Positions 11,601 to 23,099 of a DNA stretch of 64,000 nucleotides are shown piece after piece. The notes under the pieces are model-generated. The model had not been told where the DNA came from and did no database searches. It saw nothing but the letters and a program-made list of their open reading frames with translations. The DNA is from Hymenolepis diminuta. Lineage: Eukaryota > Platyhelminthes > Cestoda > Cyclophyllidea > Hymenolepididae. The stretch is taken from assembly GCA_900708905.1 (NCBI GenBank), contig CAADRB010000002.1, forward strand, positions 3,460,365 through 3,524,364, given 5' to 3'. The position numbers and the translations under genes are program-made. The stretch's first letter is position 1. The number at the start of each line of letters is the position of its first letter.

Positions 11601-13490
11601 GATCAGCAAGAGCAAATTGATCCATGAGATCCATTTTGTTTTAACGAATTTTCTCTGGAAGAGGGTAAAAAAAAAGAACTACTAAGGTAAGATGAAAGCT
11701 CCTTTGTTAAAACTGTACAACTTCATTTTTCTTCATTGCAAAGATCACTTAGTGCCGTATTATAATTGAAAACTTAAGGTATGCTTTATATTTTCAACTC
11801 TGAGCCGCATTGACTCAAGTAAAATCACATTAAGTAATTTGCCACGCTTATATTACTTCGACAGTAATTTCGTCAGTATTAGTAAAGCTCAGAGAAAAGA
11901 TTATTTTCTGAAGATCTTCCGAAGAGAATAATTTTATGTGAAAAAAACAGTGAACATCTGACAGCTCAAACAACATAGATAATTTACTCTTTATGGATCT
12001 TCATTTTGGCTCAGGCAGCCGACAATCGAATATTTTCACCGTAAATATAAAAAGCGAACCAGTTTTACTTTCTTTATTCATCTTATTTTGTTTGATACAG
12101 TAATCCAGGCAAGCTCTATGAATAAATTTGGAAAGATACTGTTCTCTATTATTTCCTGCCGAAGAACGTAAATTTGTGGCAAGTTCCTTTCCTCTAGCAA
12201 TGAAATTTACCATTAAAATACCTGATTTTAATTATTGCAAAAACATTTTATTACATTTAGTTTACTTAATGAAAAATATCTTAAAAATGTCTCTAGAAAA
12301 TGACAGTAAGTAAATGTCTAAATTACACATCTGCACACCCGAGTCTTCAAGTCCGATCACAAGTGAATTACCTAAGCGAATCACAAAACGACCCGAAATG
12401 CAATGTCCTTACCCCCCTTTCTTGACATAAAAATAAACTTGATACGTCCTGTTTTTTTACACAAATTAATGACCTCCGCTATCGAAGGGTCTGATGAGGT
12501 AATTGGTCCATATTCTGCCTTTTTAGATCGGAGGACAGGGGAGGATGGGGTGGGGAAGGGCTTCCGAAATTTTTTATGGCGTTCTAATGTAGCAAGTCAC
12601 ACCTGCACATTGCATAACAAATCGATTTCACAGAACATGCTTGACCTGCATAAATTTGTTTTAGTTTATAGAATCGGCTCCATATTGCGAGAATTTCATT
12701 TTTGCCCTCCAATTCTGTTTTATTAGTACAGTAAATAGAAAGTGTACATACTAGCTAGTTACAAACTGGAATAAAATTATTTATTAAATAAACTTAAGAA
12801 ATTCTTGACTCTTTTACGTTTTCCTTGAGATTCAGTTAATTTTGATTCTCGGTTTTGAACTGGATATCGTATAGTTTTCAAATAGTTCCTCCTCTGTTTT
12901 CTTAACTTATTCCTTATCTCTCGACATCTTCATTTAATTATTGAAAGAAAGTAATTAATTAAAATTTTCCAGTATGACATTTTGAATAGATATTTTTTGC
13001 TAAAATTTCCTGAAATCGTAATCCACGGCACACTTATGTGGATACATTTCTAAATTCGATCGATATCCAGCTCAAAGAATCTAGAAAGAATTTGATGATA
13101 TACAGATGTAACTTAAATGCAATCGACCTGTACTTTCTTTGTTAATTCAGTAATTTATTGCCCAGATTTATTGCCCAAAAGTACAAGCCTAAAACATTTA
13201 TTCGATTCTGAGGGCAGTTTGTGATAAGTTTGCAATAGATGCCCCTTTTTTCTCATGCGCCTCAAATAAATAATTTCGCGGTTTAGTTAAATATACTGTG
13301 ATCTAGTGGCAAATTATGATCCCTGTGTAACTAAAGAAAACGATTAAATTACTAATTTTTTGCTGTAATAAATATAGATGGAGTATTGCACTGTTAAATT
13401 GCTCTTTTATTTTGAAGACAGTTTACAGATACCTCATAGTAGCTAAGATAACAAAGCTTAGCGATTAATATACTCGTCTACGTAGTTAAA
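8650..13490. other. Non-coding AT-rich stretch with one assembly gap
   Basis: No gene recognised. Open frames of 60-107 codons occur (for example 8960-9232 and 12403-12726), but none has a family motif, splice logic or coding-like composition. A C/T-rich tract is at 9543-9575, and a 30-base run of N at 10138-10167 is an assembly gap followed by a G-run. Confidence 0.5.
10138..10167. other. Assembly gap (30 N)
   Basis: Thirty unresolved bases; sequence on the right resumes with a short G-run. Confidence 0.99.
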
Positions 13491-13494
13491 AATA

Positions 13495-13660
13495 GTGATT
13501 CGATATCCATCGATGCACCTCAGTGAGTGGAATAGCCAGGTGCATCGGTTAAGTCCGGCTAACATGAGGAGTGGCAGAATTCTAAATTCTCACCAGAAGG
13601 CCTCCATGAAGACCTCTGTACCTTTTTACCTAAGCTTTCTTTAATGAGCTGGTGATCTGA
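13495..13660 (+). repeat. tRNA-derived SINE copy
   Basis: Contains CAGTGAGTGGAATAGCCAGG, then GGTTAAGTCCGGCTAACATG, GAGTGGCAGAATTC and the tail TCACCAGAAGGCCTCCATGA, matching copies at 18.4, 38.4 and 57.6 kb. The A/B-box head is mostly lost. Confidence 0.6.
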
Positions 13661-14344
13661 CCTCCGAAAACACTACTTACTAAAAGTACTTAGTTGAGTT
13701 ATGAGCCTTTTACATTTACTCATTGACTTTTAAAAGTACAAACAAATTTTTAGGATAATTTTATTTTGAGGGGACCATGCTGGAACTCTGCAATAAAACC
13801 TCAATTAATGATTGACGCTTTCATTCGCAAGTATCATATTTATGTGCAATATCGACATTTCATTGTAATCTAGTAATTAAAGTAAGAATTATGACGTTTT
13901 TTTTAATTCTTAATAGAATTTGAAAACAAGTAAAAATGAGCAAAATCTTATGAATATACTACCTAATCTAACGGAATTTTTTCTTATAAAGATTTTTAAA
14001 GTCTTACATTAGATATTTCTGGTTTTTTCTTGTCTCCTATACCAGATTAACAGAACAATTTGAGTTATGTGGCAGAACTGAGAGCTCACTATTATAGGCT
14101 TTTCCAAAACGAAAGATTGCAAAGAATTAAATATTACGAGTATTACTAGCTGTGAAGTGTTATTCCACATCTATATTTCTAATCATTATGTGTTCACACT
14201 CCATCCGTACATATTTGTGTGATTTACAAATTTTAAACCGATTTATGTGACTCACACCATCTGGTCCCTAAAAACAACTGTTTGGCGTTCCTAACGCGAC
14301 ACGAACAGTTACATATCATTTTTCCGACCATCCGGATTCACACT

Positions 14345-14363
14345 AACTGTTATATCAACAGTT
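14345..14363. promoter_or_regulatory. Perfect inverted repeat upstream of the Pax-type gene
   Basis: AACTGTT and AACAGTT are exact reverse complements separated by five bases. Each arm holds an AACNG core of the kind bound by MYB proteins. Function is inferred only from the symmetry and the position about 390 bases before the start codon. Confidence 0.35.
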
Positions 14364-14440
14364 GTGATTTACATTGTGTCTAAAAGTCACATCAGATAAA
14401 GTGATACATTGCCACTGGCTCGCTGTTCCGCTCACAGCTT

Positions 14441-14475
14441 CTATTGGCTACGCATAAAAAGCGTACAACCAATAG
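14441..14475. promoter_or_regulatory. Inverted CCAAT boxes in a hairpin-like promoter element
   Basis: CTATTGG at 14441 and CCAATAG at 14469 are exact reverse complements; inside them TACGC and GCGTA pair again around ATAAAAA. The element presents an inverted and a direct CCAAT box (NF-Y sites in animals) about 150-185 bases before the TATA box. A third CCAAT lies at 14581. Confidence 0.45.
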
Positions 14476-14625
14476 CCTTCACGTGTGACCTTCGTGCGTA
14501 TGTGCAAGTTACGCTCTTATGCGAATCGTAGCATGTGCGCTAGTGCGTCCACACTACTCGTAATGCGCCTAGTTAACTGGCCAATGAGCCTACTGGTGGA
14601 ACGGTTTGCTCAATTTCTTTCTGGG

Positions 14626-14634
14626 TTATATAAT
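14626..14634 (+). promoter_or_regulatory. TATA box of the Pax-type gene
   Basis: TTATATAAT, about 55 bases before the 5'UTR donor at 14691. A short untranslated exon is followed by an intron 14691-14738 (GTAAGTAT ... GATTTAG) that ends exactly at the start codon. Upstream CCAAT boxes strengthen the reading. Confidence 0.5.
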
Positions 14635-14738
14635 GCCTTTCGATTGAGGATCGCGTATTCGTAAATTGTGTCGCCAGAAGTTCCTTGGAGGTAAGTATCG
14701 TGTTTTACCCCCTATTTCTTAGTAACTTGCCGATTTAG

Positions 14739-17731
14739 ATGGATCACAGTCAAAGTAAGCAAACCGAACACTCCATATCATCACTTATCGCAAATGATAA
14801 TCGTCAGTCGTCATCAACACCTACATCTCCTTTTTTTAATGCATTTTGGAGCTGTCACTTTCTGGCTGGATTAGCTCAAAAGTATTTGAATGAATTACGA
14901 AGCAATTCAAACTCCAATTGTCCTCCAAATCAACTTATCCCCTCTTCTTGTCTACTTCCTCCAGTTTGTTCCGTTGCTCCTTTGGGAAGTGGTAATAATC
15001 CAGCTTGGTATCTACAGACTTTGGTCGCAAATGCTTCAAAATTGTCTGATTTGCCACATCCTTCGCTTCTTGACTCTGGTATCCTGAATCCGGCATCATA
15101 TCGAAAAATTATGAATCAGGTTTTGAATCTTCAACCACCACCGCCGCCACAAAGACAATCATCTCCGCAAAATCTTTCTGTCAGATCGAAGAATGTTGAT
15201 ATCAGTGAGGTCCCATCTGCGATGTCTACACCTAAACAGTCATCTTCACAGACCAACTCTTCAGAACGTGGATCGTCAATTATATTTGAAGGTAAGCGAA
15301 TATCTAGCATTCATAAATATGTCCTTTCAAAACATGTGATTAAGGAGGGTATCAGCAAAGAAACGATTTTACAAGTATTAATCATAGGAAGACATCCGGA
15401 TAAGGAACTATCAAACGAATCCAATATGACAGTATATAGCTTCAAAAAATCAGGATATCACGTGTTTTACTTTTTTTGAAATCGGGAGTACTTATTCGCC
15501 CATATAAGAGAAACAGAGGTAAATTTTTGATGTCCTATTGTTTTAGCTTCATCAGTTGACTCTATGTACATGAACGAAATTGTTCCCATGATATTCAATG
15601 CCAAATGACCACTCCGTTCCATATTTTCTTCCCAAGACTGAGAAAGCAGAACCTTCTTACATGATATTAAGCATATTACACGATCTGAGCAAAGCTCGGT
15701 AAGTACTACTCACTAAATCAGTGTTCAAGGTATATTTAATCGAATGAACAGAAAATTTTAGAGACTGAAATGATAGTGCTGGCTAACAAACATTGCCAGA
15801 GTCGAGTTTAAACGGTTAAATTTCCAAATCAAGGTCATTAATGTTTAATATTAAACAGACATTTAAAATTAAATAAAAATATTGAATTTAAGCTAAATTG
15901 GGATATGCACATTATGCGTCTCTGTATTTTTACCAATTGTTAAAATTGAAAATATAGGCAAATATATGTAGAATATACAGGGTTGCTCTTAACTTAATCA
16001 AATATAATTCCAACTTATTTACAAGGCTGTTGTAAATTTTTAGAAGCTGGGATCACCAAATTTGTGGAAACTCACCTCTGTTATGCAGAAATAAATCCCT
16101 TAAGGAATTGAGAAGCTTCCTAATGGCAAAGATAAGACAACAATCTTTCAAAATAAGAACACCAAGGGTTGAAATGAGGCCAAAGTGTATTGATCAGTGG
16201 TAATAAATTTGAAGTAGAGAAGGGAATTAAAATCTGATGATTATGAAAATCGAGATGCAGTAGATGAATCGATCAATATCAGGCCAAAGTCAGTCCAAAT
16301 CAATTAATAATATGCAGTTACAAATAGGCACTGATCTCTGTCAGTTGGCACATGTAAATTAATTTGAAATTGATCAATATAGCTCTTCAATGATAGTGGT
16401 TGAAAGTACGCAGTATGATGATTCCCGTTACACCAGTTAAACATACTCCAAATTGGAAACATGAGAGACAAAGGGAGATCGAAATCGGTATTTACTCTTC
16501 TTCATTACTCAACACCGCCAAATTTGAATATATTTCTTCTTCTCCCCACGAAAAGACAGATAAACATCACTCTTAATGTCAGAATTGAGAATGATATTTT
16601 CTTTCGAAGTTGGGGCATTTCAATTCACTGGAATTCGTTATATTTACAAAACGGTGATGATGTAAAAATATTTTTACTTTACAGTATTGCAGTCTTGTTA
16701 ATTTTCTAAATGGAAAATAGTTATAACTATAATTCAAAGGCAAGATAGGAATTAAGATACATTTTTGCGATATAATATGACAATGTTTGCATTCTCTGTT
16801 ATTTATTTCCCATTTTCGATTTCCACATTACACAATACATCGTTACTGTAAAAGGGAAATAAAGTACGCAGGTATTTCAACTAGCATTTTCCTATTACCT
16901 TCCTATTTTCAGTCAGAGTATGAGTAGAAGAGCATGATAAATGCGTGTGTGTGTGCGTGTGTGTGTGTGAATTTACGGTGATATTTATGAGAGAAAATAA
17001 AACAAAAACCCTCTCAATGTAAGCTGAATTGACTTTGATGAGCCGTTGATGTAACAAAGTATTCGTGTTCGTTTTTTAGGACAAGGCCGAATAAACCAAC
17101 TCGGCGGTATGTTCATCAACGGTCGACCCCTCCCCTATAAGACACGTTTGAGAATCGTCCAGATGTCAAGAAATGGAGTTCGACCTTGTGATATCTCACG
17201 TCAGTTGAAGGTGTCTCATGGATGCGTCAGTAAGATCCTCCAGCGTTTTCACGAGACCGGTAAGATCTCTTATTCTACATCACAATCAGAATTTCGATGG
17301 TTCTTTAAATGAAGACGTTCTATCTCATTCTAGGAAGTGTAAGCCCAGGTGCCACTGGTGGGGCACGAAAAAATCGTATTCACAGCCAGACTCGATCTCA
17401 TTCGAATGTATCAACTAATCCTAGCCATTCCTATCCCCACCATCATCAATATCTATTGTCGTCACCCTCTGCGAAAGAACTACCTCAAAATTTATCGAGA
17501 AAACCTCAAATGGGAAAATCGTCCTTTGAAGTTCCCAACTGGAGTGAACCTTGGTCTTCATTTGGAAGTTCGGCGCCGCTGCCTACCTTTCCTCATCAGG
17601 ATTTGAATACCGCTTTTAGTCAACAAACAGAGACGCAGCACCCGCGGCTCAAGTTTTCCGCTTCAATGTTGGTTGACCAGAAGAATGTTGATTCAGATTC
17701 GAAATGCGATAAAGCTGTTCCCCCTCCTTAA
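14739..17731 (+). CDS. Pax-type protein with a PAI-only (half) paired domain
   Basis: Three exons: 14739-15291, 17080-17259, 17334-17731; introns of 1788 and 74 bases, phase 1 both times; 376 residues. Exon 1 encodes a Ser/Asn/Pro-rich N-terminal extension of about 184 residues with no known domain. Exon 2 begins exactly at the paired domain ([10 protein letters not shown]) and carries the whole N-terminal PAI subdomain: [15 protein letters not shown] and [10 protein letters not shown] are all present. Exon 3 continues [15 protein letters not shown], matching the normal ETGSI.PG..GG linker, then runs into His/Ser/Gln-rich sequence and stops. The C-terminal RED subdomain, octapeptide and homeodomain are absent. 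The GQGR start and the F.INGRPLP and VSHGCVSK words are closest to Pax3/7, while RPCDISRQL is the Pax2/5/8 form. Likely a nuclear DNA-binding regulator with altered specificity; alternative 3' exons carrying RED were not seen. A candidate poly(A) signal AATAAA is at 17866. Confidence 0.85.
15292..17079 (+). other. Intron 1 of the Pax-type gene
   Basis: 1788 bases, GTAAGC donor and T-rich acceptor. I searched it for a hidden RED subdomain or homeodomain exon and saw none. It contains a GT-rich dinucleotide tract at about 16943-16969. Confidence 0.75.
16943..16969 (+). repeat. GT dinucleotide microsatellite
   Basis: A run of about 13 TG/GT units with one C interruption, inside intron 1 of the Pax-type gene. 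Confidence 0.9.
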
Positions 17732-18040
17732 GCACACTTGGCATTTTAGTTACTTTCCTTTCATAAGAACTTCTAAAAGGTTTTAATGTTGGTAGTTTTA
17801 TGTTGGATAAAGTTTGTCTTGATACCTCTAAAAAGATCATACTTGTCAGCAATTTATTACCCAATAATAAAAGGAGTATTATTATTTTATTCGTATGCTT
17901 ATTACGGTTAAATTTTTGGCTCTTAAGAGCATGCAAGGTGTTAAAAACCATGTAAGATCTTTCTTCTTTCTCAGCTTTGGAAGAAGAAAAATGAAAAAAC
18001 CGAGCATCATGATTGACAAAAACCAGTCAGTAAGCATCGA

Positions 18041-18300
18041 ATAACGTGGACAAGAAACTGCTCAATTCCAGGGACGAATCGGCATACTTGAATTTTTGGA
18101 ATGTGTACTGCACGTTAATTGAATATTGTACAACCCGATTCCAAAAATCAAATTAAGTAAGACTCTCTGATATCTTGATATTGATCTTAGCATCTTTTCG
18201 TTCCCCTCCTGTTTATCGTTTATTAGACTTACGGTTATTCGATATCATTTGCTTCCAACAATGAAAGATTGTAAATTATTGGAGCACAGTATTGGTAAAT
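18041..18300 (+). repeat. Dispersed repeat family R2, copy 2
   Basis: Shows the R2 block order: ACGTGGACAAGAAACTGCTCA, then CTTGAATTTTTGGAATGTG, AAGTAAGACTCTCTGATATC, CATCTTTTCGTTC, and GGTTATTCGATATCATTTGC with CAACAATGAAAGATTG. It is similar to copy 1 at 8.39 kb throughout. Confidence 0.55.
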
Positions 18301-18339
18301 AATAATTTACTTTTCATAGCCTGTTTATTTACGATGTCA

Positions 18340-18510
18340 GAAATCATGGGTTGGATGTTCATCGGGGCCCATTCAGTGAGGTGAATGGCCAGCCGGATCG
18401 GTTAATTCTGGCTAATAAAGGAGGTGGTAAAAGTCGAGTTTCTAACAGAGGCATCCCCATTAAGCTATTCCTCTAAGCTATGTTGGAAAATACTTTTCTG
18501 AAGGAGTATG
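18340..18510 (+). repeat. tRNA-derived SINE copy
   Basis: CATCGGGGCCCATTCAGTGAGGTGAATGGCCAG is followed by CGGTTAATTCTGGCTAATAAAGG and AGGTGGTAAAAGTCGAG, the same order as copies at 13.5, 38.4 and 57.6 kb. Confidence 0.6.
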
Positions 18511-19284
18511 TTATTGGGTGAGTGCGCGTTACAGTAGATAGACAAGCAGATATATAGTTTTGAGTCTTAAGTTGTGATAGTAGGAAGAGGAATTCGGCCA
18601 ATGGAAAACGTGCTTTTATTTTTGCTATTTTATAGAATTCATTAAGTTATTTGTCCATCTCCCTTAATTAAATTCAATTTGGTTTCTTAGAAATCATAAA
18701 CTCTATGCGTCGAAATATACTCCGAAAAACGAAGAGCTGTATGAGAAATTTGATTTGTTGTTTAAAAAAATGTTACTATCAACACACACCGCCGATGGAT
18801 CAACGTTAAAACTCAAACAGTTAATTCAACTCTCAGCCTGCATATTGCGTCGAACGTGCAAAAAAATTCGGTCTGAGAGATAATGTTACAAATAAGCGAT
18901 TCTCGGGTAATCATTGGTAGTGCTATTTTTTGAATATCGTTACCAGTGTCAATTACATTAGGAGTGTTAAATATGTTGGCGCTACATTCGATCATTTGAC
19001 TCCGACCGGTCCTTAAATGATCAGTTAAATTTCATACCAGAGGTAGATGAGGGATAGAAATAGATGTAAAGTCTGATGTGAACTATTTCAGTCTTTAAAG
19101 TAAGATTTCATAAGACAATCTTTGGTGCATTAAGGTAGAAGGCTGCTGAACGGAAAATTGCACAGAATAATGGTGTATTTAGATCTTATTTTAAGTTTAA
19201 ACATTTAAATGATATCATTTGTCCTTCTTTATAGTATAAAGGCAAATAAACCCTCAATGAAATCTGGGGATGAAATCTAGTGAT

Positions 19285-19520
19285 CGCCGTTGCACTTAAA
19301 ATGCCTTTGCTAGTCCCATGGCTGTGGGAAGGTACAAATGACTAAAGTGGCATGACCAGCTAACCACTCCGCTAACATTTCCGAAATTCTAATAAAGTAA
19401 GACTTTTGATACTCAAACCTCAATATATACTCTTATTCGGTCTCCGTTTTATCCCTTACTGAATAACTTTACCGTCTCGAGCATCCAGATGCTAATCTTA
19501 AATGTTTTTCAAGTTTTTTG
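19285..19520 (+). repeat. Dispersed repeat shared with 22.76 kb (R2-like 3' part)
   Basis: AAATGCCTTTGCTAGTCCCAT at the left and CTAATAAAGTAAGACTTTTGA further right both recur in the copy near 22.76-23.07 kb in the same order. The right block is also the R2 3' block. Confidence 0.5.
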
Positions 19521-19629
19521 CACTGGTGTGGGTAATAATAATGTTAAAATATCGTTATAAATTATTTAACTCAGAGCAAAAAAGATAAAACGTGACAATA
19601 ACTTAATTACCTTCTAACTATTATCAGAG

Positions 19630-20350
19630 TTGTTTCGCAGAATACAAAAGTGGAAATTTATCAATTTTGCAGTGAGCAACGAGGAAGGGGCACAAGAATG
19701 GACCCCAAACAGAAAAAGAGAATGCGGTTTGGCACGTCATCATCCGCTCTAGACACAGACAATTTCCCTCCGCCCATTCCTTTCCTGCATCCCCATAAAC
19801 ATAGAAGGAGGAAGTACGTGTCCAGAAGGGAGTGGTCAAAAGTCACGTAAATGTTTGCACACATCTCGAAGGTAGGAAGAAGCGAGAAAAAAAGGATGAA
19901 GACACACATACACAGAGAGTGTTTCGGGCATGCATATCGATACACACACGGCCTTCTGACACGCCGGGATGTGTCTGATGCGAGTGGCGTTTCGTTACAT
20001 CACACACAGACATGAACATGCAAGCATGCAGTCCGCGGTCTTTGACATCCTCCCCCATTCAAGTTACATCTGCATCGCAACTTTGTTCGACATTTTCGAG
20101 AAAGCGTGGTTATGCGTGCTTGTCAAAATCGCGACTACGGAGACGACAGGATTGGCGGTATTGCGTTCTGGATGGACGGACCGTGTGATCGTAAATTAGT
20201 CCCCTGTATGTCCATTGTGTGTAAGGGGGTTTCCCTCCTTCGAGCGAACGTGAGGTCTATGTGCGAATGGCTCACAAAAAATGTACCGATCGCCGTATGT
20301 GAGCGGCGCGAAACTACCAAATCGCATCAAAACATGATAGAATGTTAAGG
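19630..20350. other. GC-richer island with overlapping open frames on both strands
   Basis: Base composition jumps from strongly AT-rich to roughly balanced, and at least eight overlapping open frames of 60-94 codons appear on both strands. Open frames on both strands at once are what raised GC content alone produces. None shows a family motif. It could be a regulatory island, an old mobile element or an unrecognised exon; nothing in it decides. Confidence 0.35.
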
Positions 20351-22750
20351 CACATCTACTATTGCACATCTCTACAGTAGTTTTGATGTAGCTAACAAAT
20401 CGGGAGAAGAATTTAAATCTAATCAAAACCCCAATCTGAACTAACTATTAACATGGGAAATTATTCCCTCCCGTAATTAACTTGAAAAGAAGGATATTCT
20501 AGAATTTCTCTAATTGAGGAGCTCAAAATGTGCCAACCTAGTATCGAATAATATAAACTGGTGATGATTAGTCACTCCAATTAATTGGTTATTGAAATCG
20601 AAACTTTTGATTTTGTGGACGTGTGCGCCTTCACTGAGTATGCATATCCACTTTCCAACCAAAACGAGTGGTGAAAATTAATTTGATACATCACCTGGTA
20701 ACCTTTCCTAAGTTTGAAGGTGTATAAAAACTATGATAGTACATAGTGTTCCAGAATGTGAGCAGTTATCGGCACGCTAAGAAGTAGTTCGGAAACCAGT
20801 TGGTCAAGTGCAAAGAGAATGATGAATCATTACAGATGTACCTGTTCAGAGAGATTTAAGGACCGTCAAGTGTTGTTGTACGAAACTCAAGACCGCAAGT
20901 TCTGTAATAAAGTCCCGAATAGTCTGAGATATTGCAACTGAATGCTAATACATAATTTCAAATTAAACATCATATTATACGTTAATCTCATGCTCCCTTG
21001 TATAAAACCGTTTGTAAATTATTTGTTTTTTAAAATAAGATCCTTCTTCTCCATGAACCTATATGTTAAAATAAAAATGGTTGATATTTCGTGTGTAATG
21101 CAATTATTAATATCATGGTTGAATCTGTCTAAGAAATTAAAACGAATTAAAATCAATAAAAGTTTAAGTTCTGTAACTGAATGTCCGGTAAAGTATTAAT
21201 AGTACCGATTCCTTGTGACATTATTGTTATGGTAATCATGTTAACAATCTTCGTCCATATTTTGTTACAGCAACCCTTCTGCTGATCCGGAACCTTGTAC
21301 GTAAAATTTATTCTAAGAGCAGATCTGTCGGTTGGTTCTACCTCCGTATAGATTCATCAAAGTCAAGAGGAGCTGTTGGTCATATCTTTAGTGGAATACC
21401 TAAATTTAACCTTTAAAAACTTCCAGTCACCACTAGAAGAGGTATTCACAGCTCTTGGCTTAGGTAGAGAAGGCCTTCTTACGAGAAACTTAATCTCTAC
21501 CATTTCTGTTAACCCGAATTTACCAGGGTGATCAGTCACTCCTATCACCGGATGTGCATCGATTGGTATCGAACTCATAACCTCTGACCACTGCGCCACA
21601 AGCGTATAAATTTAACCTTTAACTATTCTCTTTGATTTCATTGTATTATACACTATTTATAAGGCCGGATGTAATATTCTACCTATAACTACTTACCGTC
21701 TAACCTACCTGACCCTGCTATAGCGTCAACCCCATTATATTTTTATTATTGTTATCGTAAATTTCATTGGGAAAAATTTTTAAGTTTTATTCATATGAAA
21801 GGATCTGAATAAGGGAACAGCTAACAAGTTCAAAAAGGCATGAATTGGGGGAAGAGGCTAAAAAGACGTAGGCAACGAAGCCAGAAATATTAAGAATTGG
21901 ATCCTGGAAGCATTGCATAAAATGTAAAATGTCCTAATATGTTAACCCATAAAATAGGTGAACTTGTATTCATAATATTCCGAGCTCGTGGATCTGCTGA
22001 TTTAATTTTGTAGTTGGTCATATCACCTCAATTCAGTTGTATCTTCTTACACTCAAAAGCGTCGAGTTTAGTATATCAGAACTCGGAGAAGTTCACTCAA
22101 GATGAAATTTAAAGTACTTCTCTAATCGTGCCTGTCTAAATGTCAATTCTTAATTTCTTTAACTTTCTTCGGACGTATGATTTCTGCTTTCTCTAGAGCA
22201 TATTGCTTTCCGCTATCTTGTTTTGAGGTAAAAGTGGTTCGAAATCAAAAAACCTTAGCTAGTGGCTCACCTCATCTATAGAGGTAGTCATTAAGATTTC
22301 TCGACGTAGACATTATTTCTTGAATGATTAAACCTTAAATCCTCGCAAGTCTTGAAGTAGATTTTCTTTAATATCTTCCTACTTGTCAATACTTTAACAA
22401 ATGACATGACACGTGGCCAATCCTCTCATATTGTGTACAAAATAATAACCCTCTTAAATGATAAGCGTCCCCAGTGAAGCATTACAAAATCTACATGCAG
22501 GTATAAATTCCTTGGCGCACACTACTATTCTTGTAAATGGTCCCGAATCGATAAGGTTTTAACCTCTGCCATCTTCACTGGAGTCAGTCACGCAGTCAGT
22601 GGAATAGTCATAAATTTAAAACTAATTTGTACTAACCGGAAATGGATAAACTTTATTACATCTCTCCTATCTGCATTTTGCGTTTCCAGTTTGACATTCT
22701 ACTCTAAGACATTTAATGAAAAAAACGTCAAAATTGTGTTAACAAAAGTG
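20350..22750. other. Non-coding AT-rich stretch
   Basis: No gene recognised. The only structured item is the reverse SINE copy at 21.36-21.61 kb. Confidence 0.5.
21360..21610 (-). repeat. tRNA-derived SINE copy with the best A and B boxes
   Basis: On the minus strand the head reads TGTGGCGCAGTGGTCAGAGG, then ATGAGTTCGATACCAATCGA: an A box (TGGCGCAGTGG) and a B box (GAGTTCGATACC) about 15 bases apart, as in a tRNA gene. The body continues into the shared GGTTAACAGAAATGGTAGAG region and a GAAGGCCTTC tail. This copy is the main evidence that the family is tRNA-derived. Confidence 0.65.
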
Positions 22751-22754
22751 AGCT

Positions 22755-23070
22755 CTACTATGTTTAAAACGCCTTTGCTAGTCTCATCTACCCGGCGAAT
22801 GAGTTAAAGTGACATGACAAACTTGTCAACAAGTTCTGAATGTCGCTAATATTAATTCACCCAGAAACTCATTGATCAACTCATGAAAACCAAGCTATGA
22901 ACATTTAGACACTACAAAGTAAATTACCCCCCCTAAGAGAAAAGGAGCAACTCAATGCTTCCAGAATTCAAATAAAGCAAGATTTTTGACATTATATATT
23001 TCTATTCTACCAACCTGTTTCGATCCTTACTCGTATATTTCGCTGTTTCTCATGTTAATATGGCACTTCA
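22755..23070 (+). repeat. Dispersed repeat shared with 19.29 kb (R2-like 3' part)
   Basis: AAACGCCTTTGCTAGTCTCAT and, about 200 bases on, CAAATAAAGCAAGATTTTTGA repeat the order seen at 19.29-19.52 kb. Confidence 0.5.
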
Positions 23071-23099
23071 TGATAAAGCTTTTACAAGTTTTTTTTTGT

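Noticed and set aside
12403..12726. 107-codon open frame
   Set aside because: No recognised domain, no splice partners, isolated in non-coding DNA.
16461..16709. 82-codon open frame in the Pax intron as a missing RED or homeodomain exon
   Set aside because: No match to either domain; composition is AT-rich chance sequence.
19630..20430. Overlapping small open frames on both strands (60-94 codons)
   Set aside because: Simultaneous frames on both strands reflect base composition; no motif, splice context or start context supports any.
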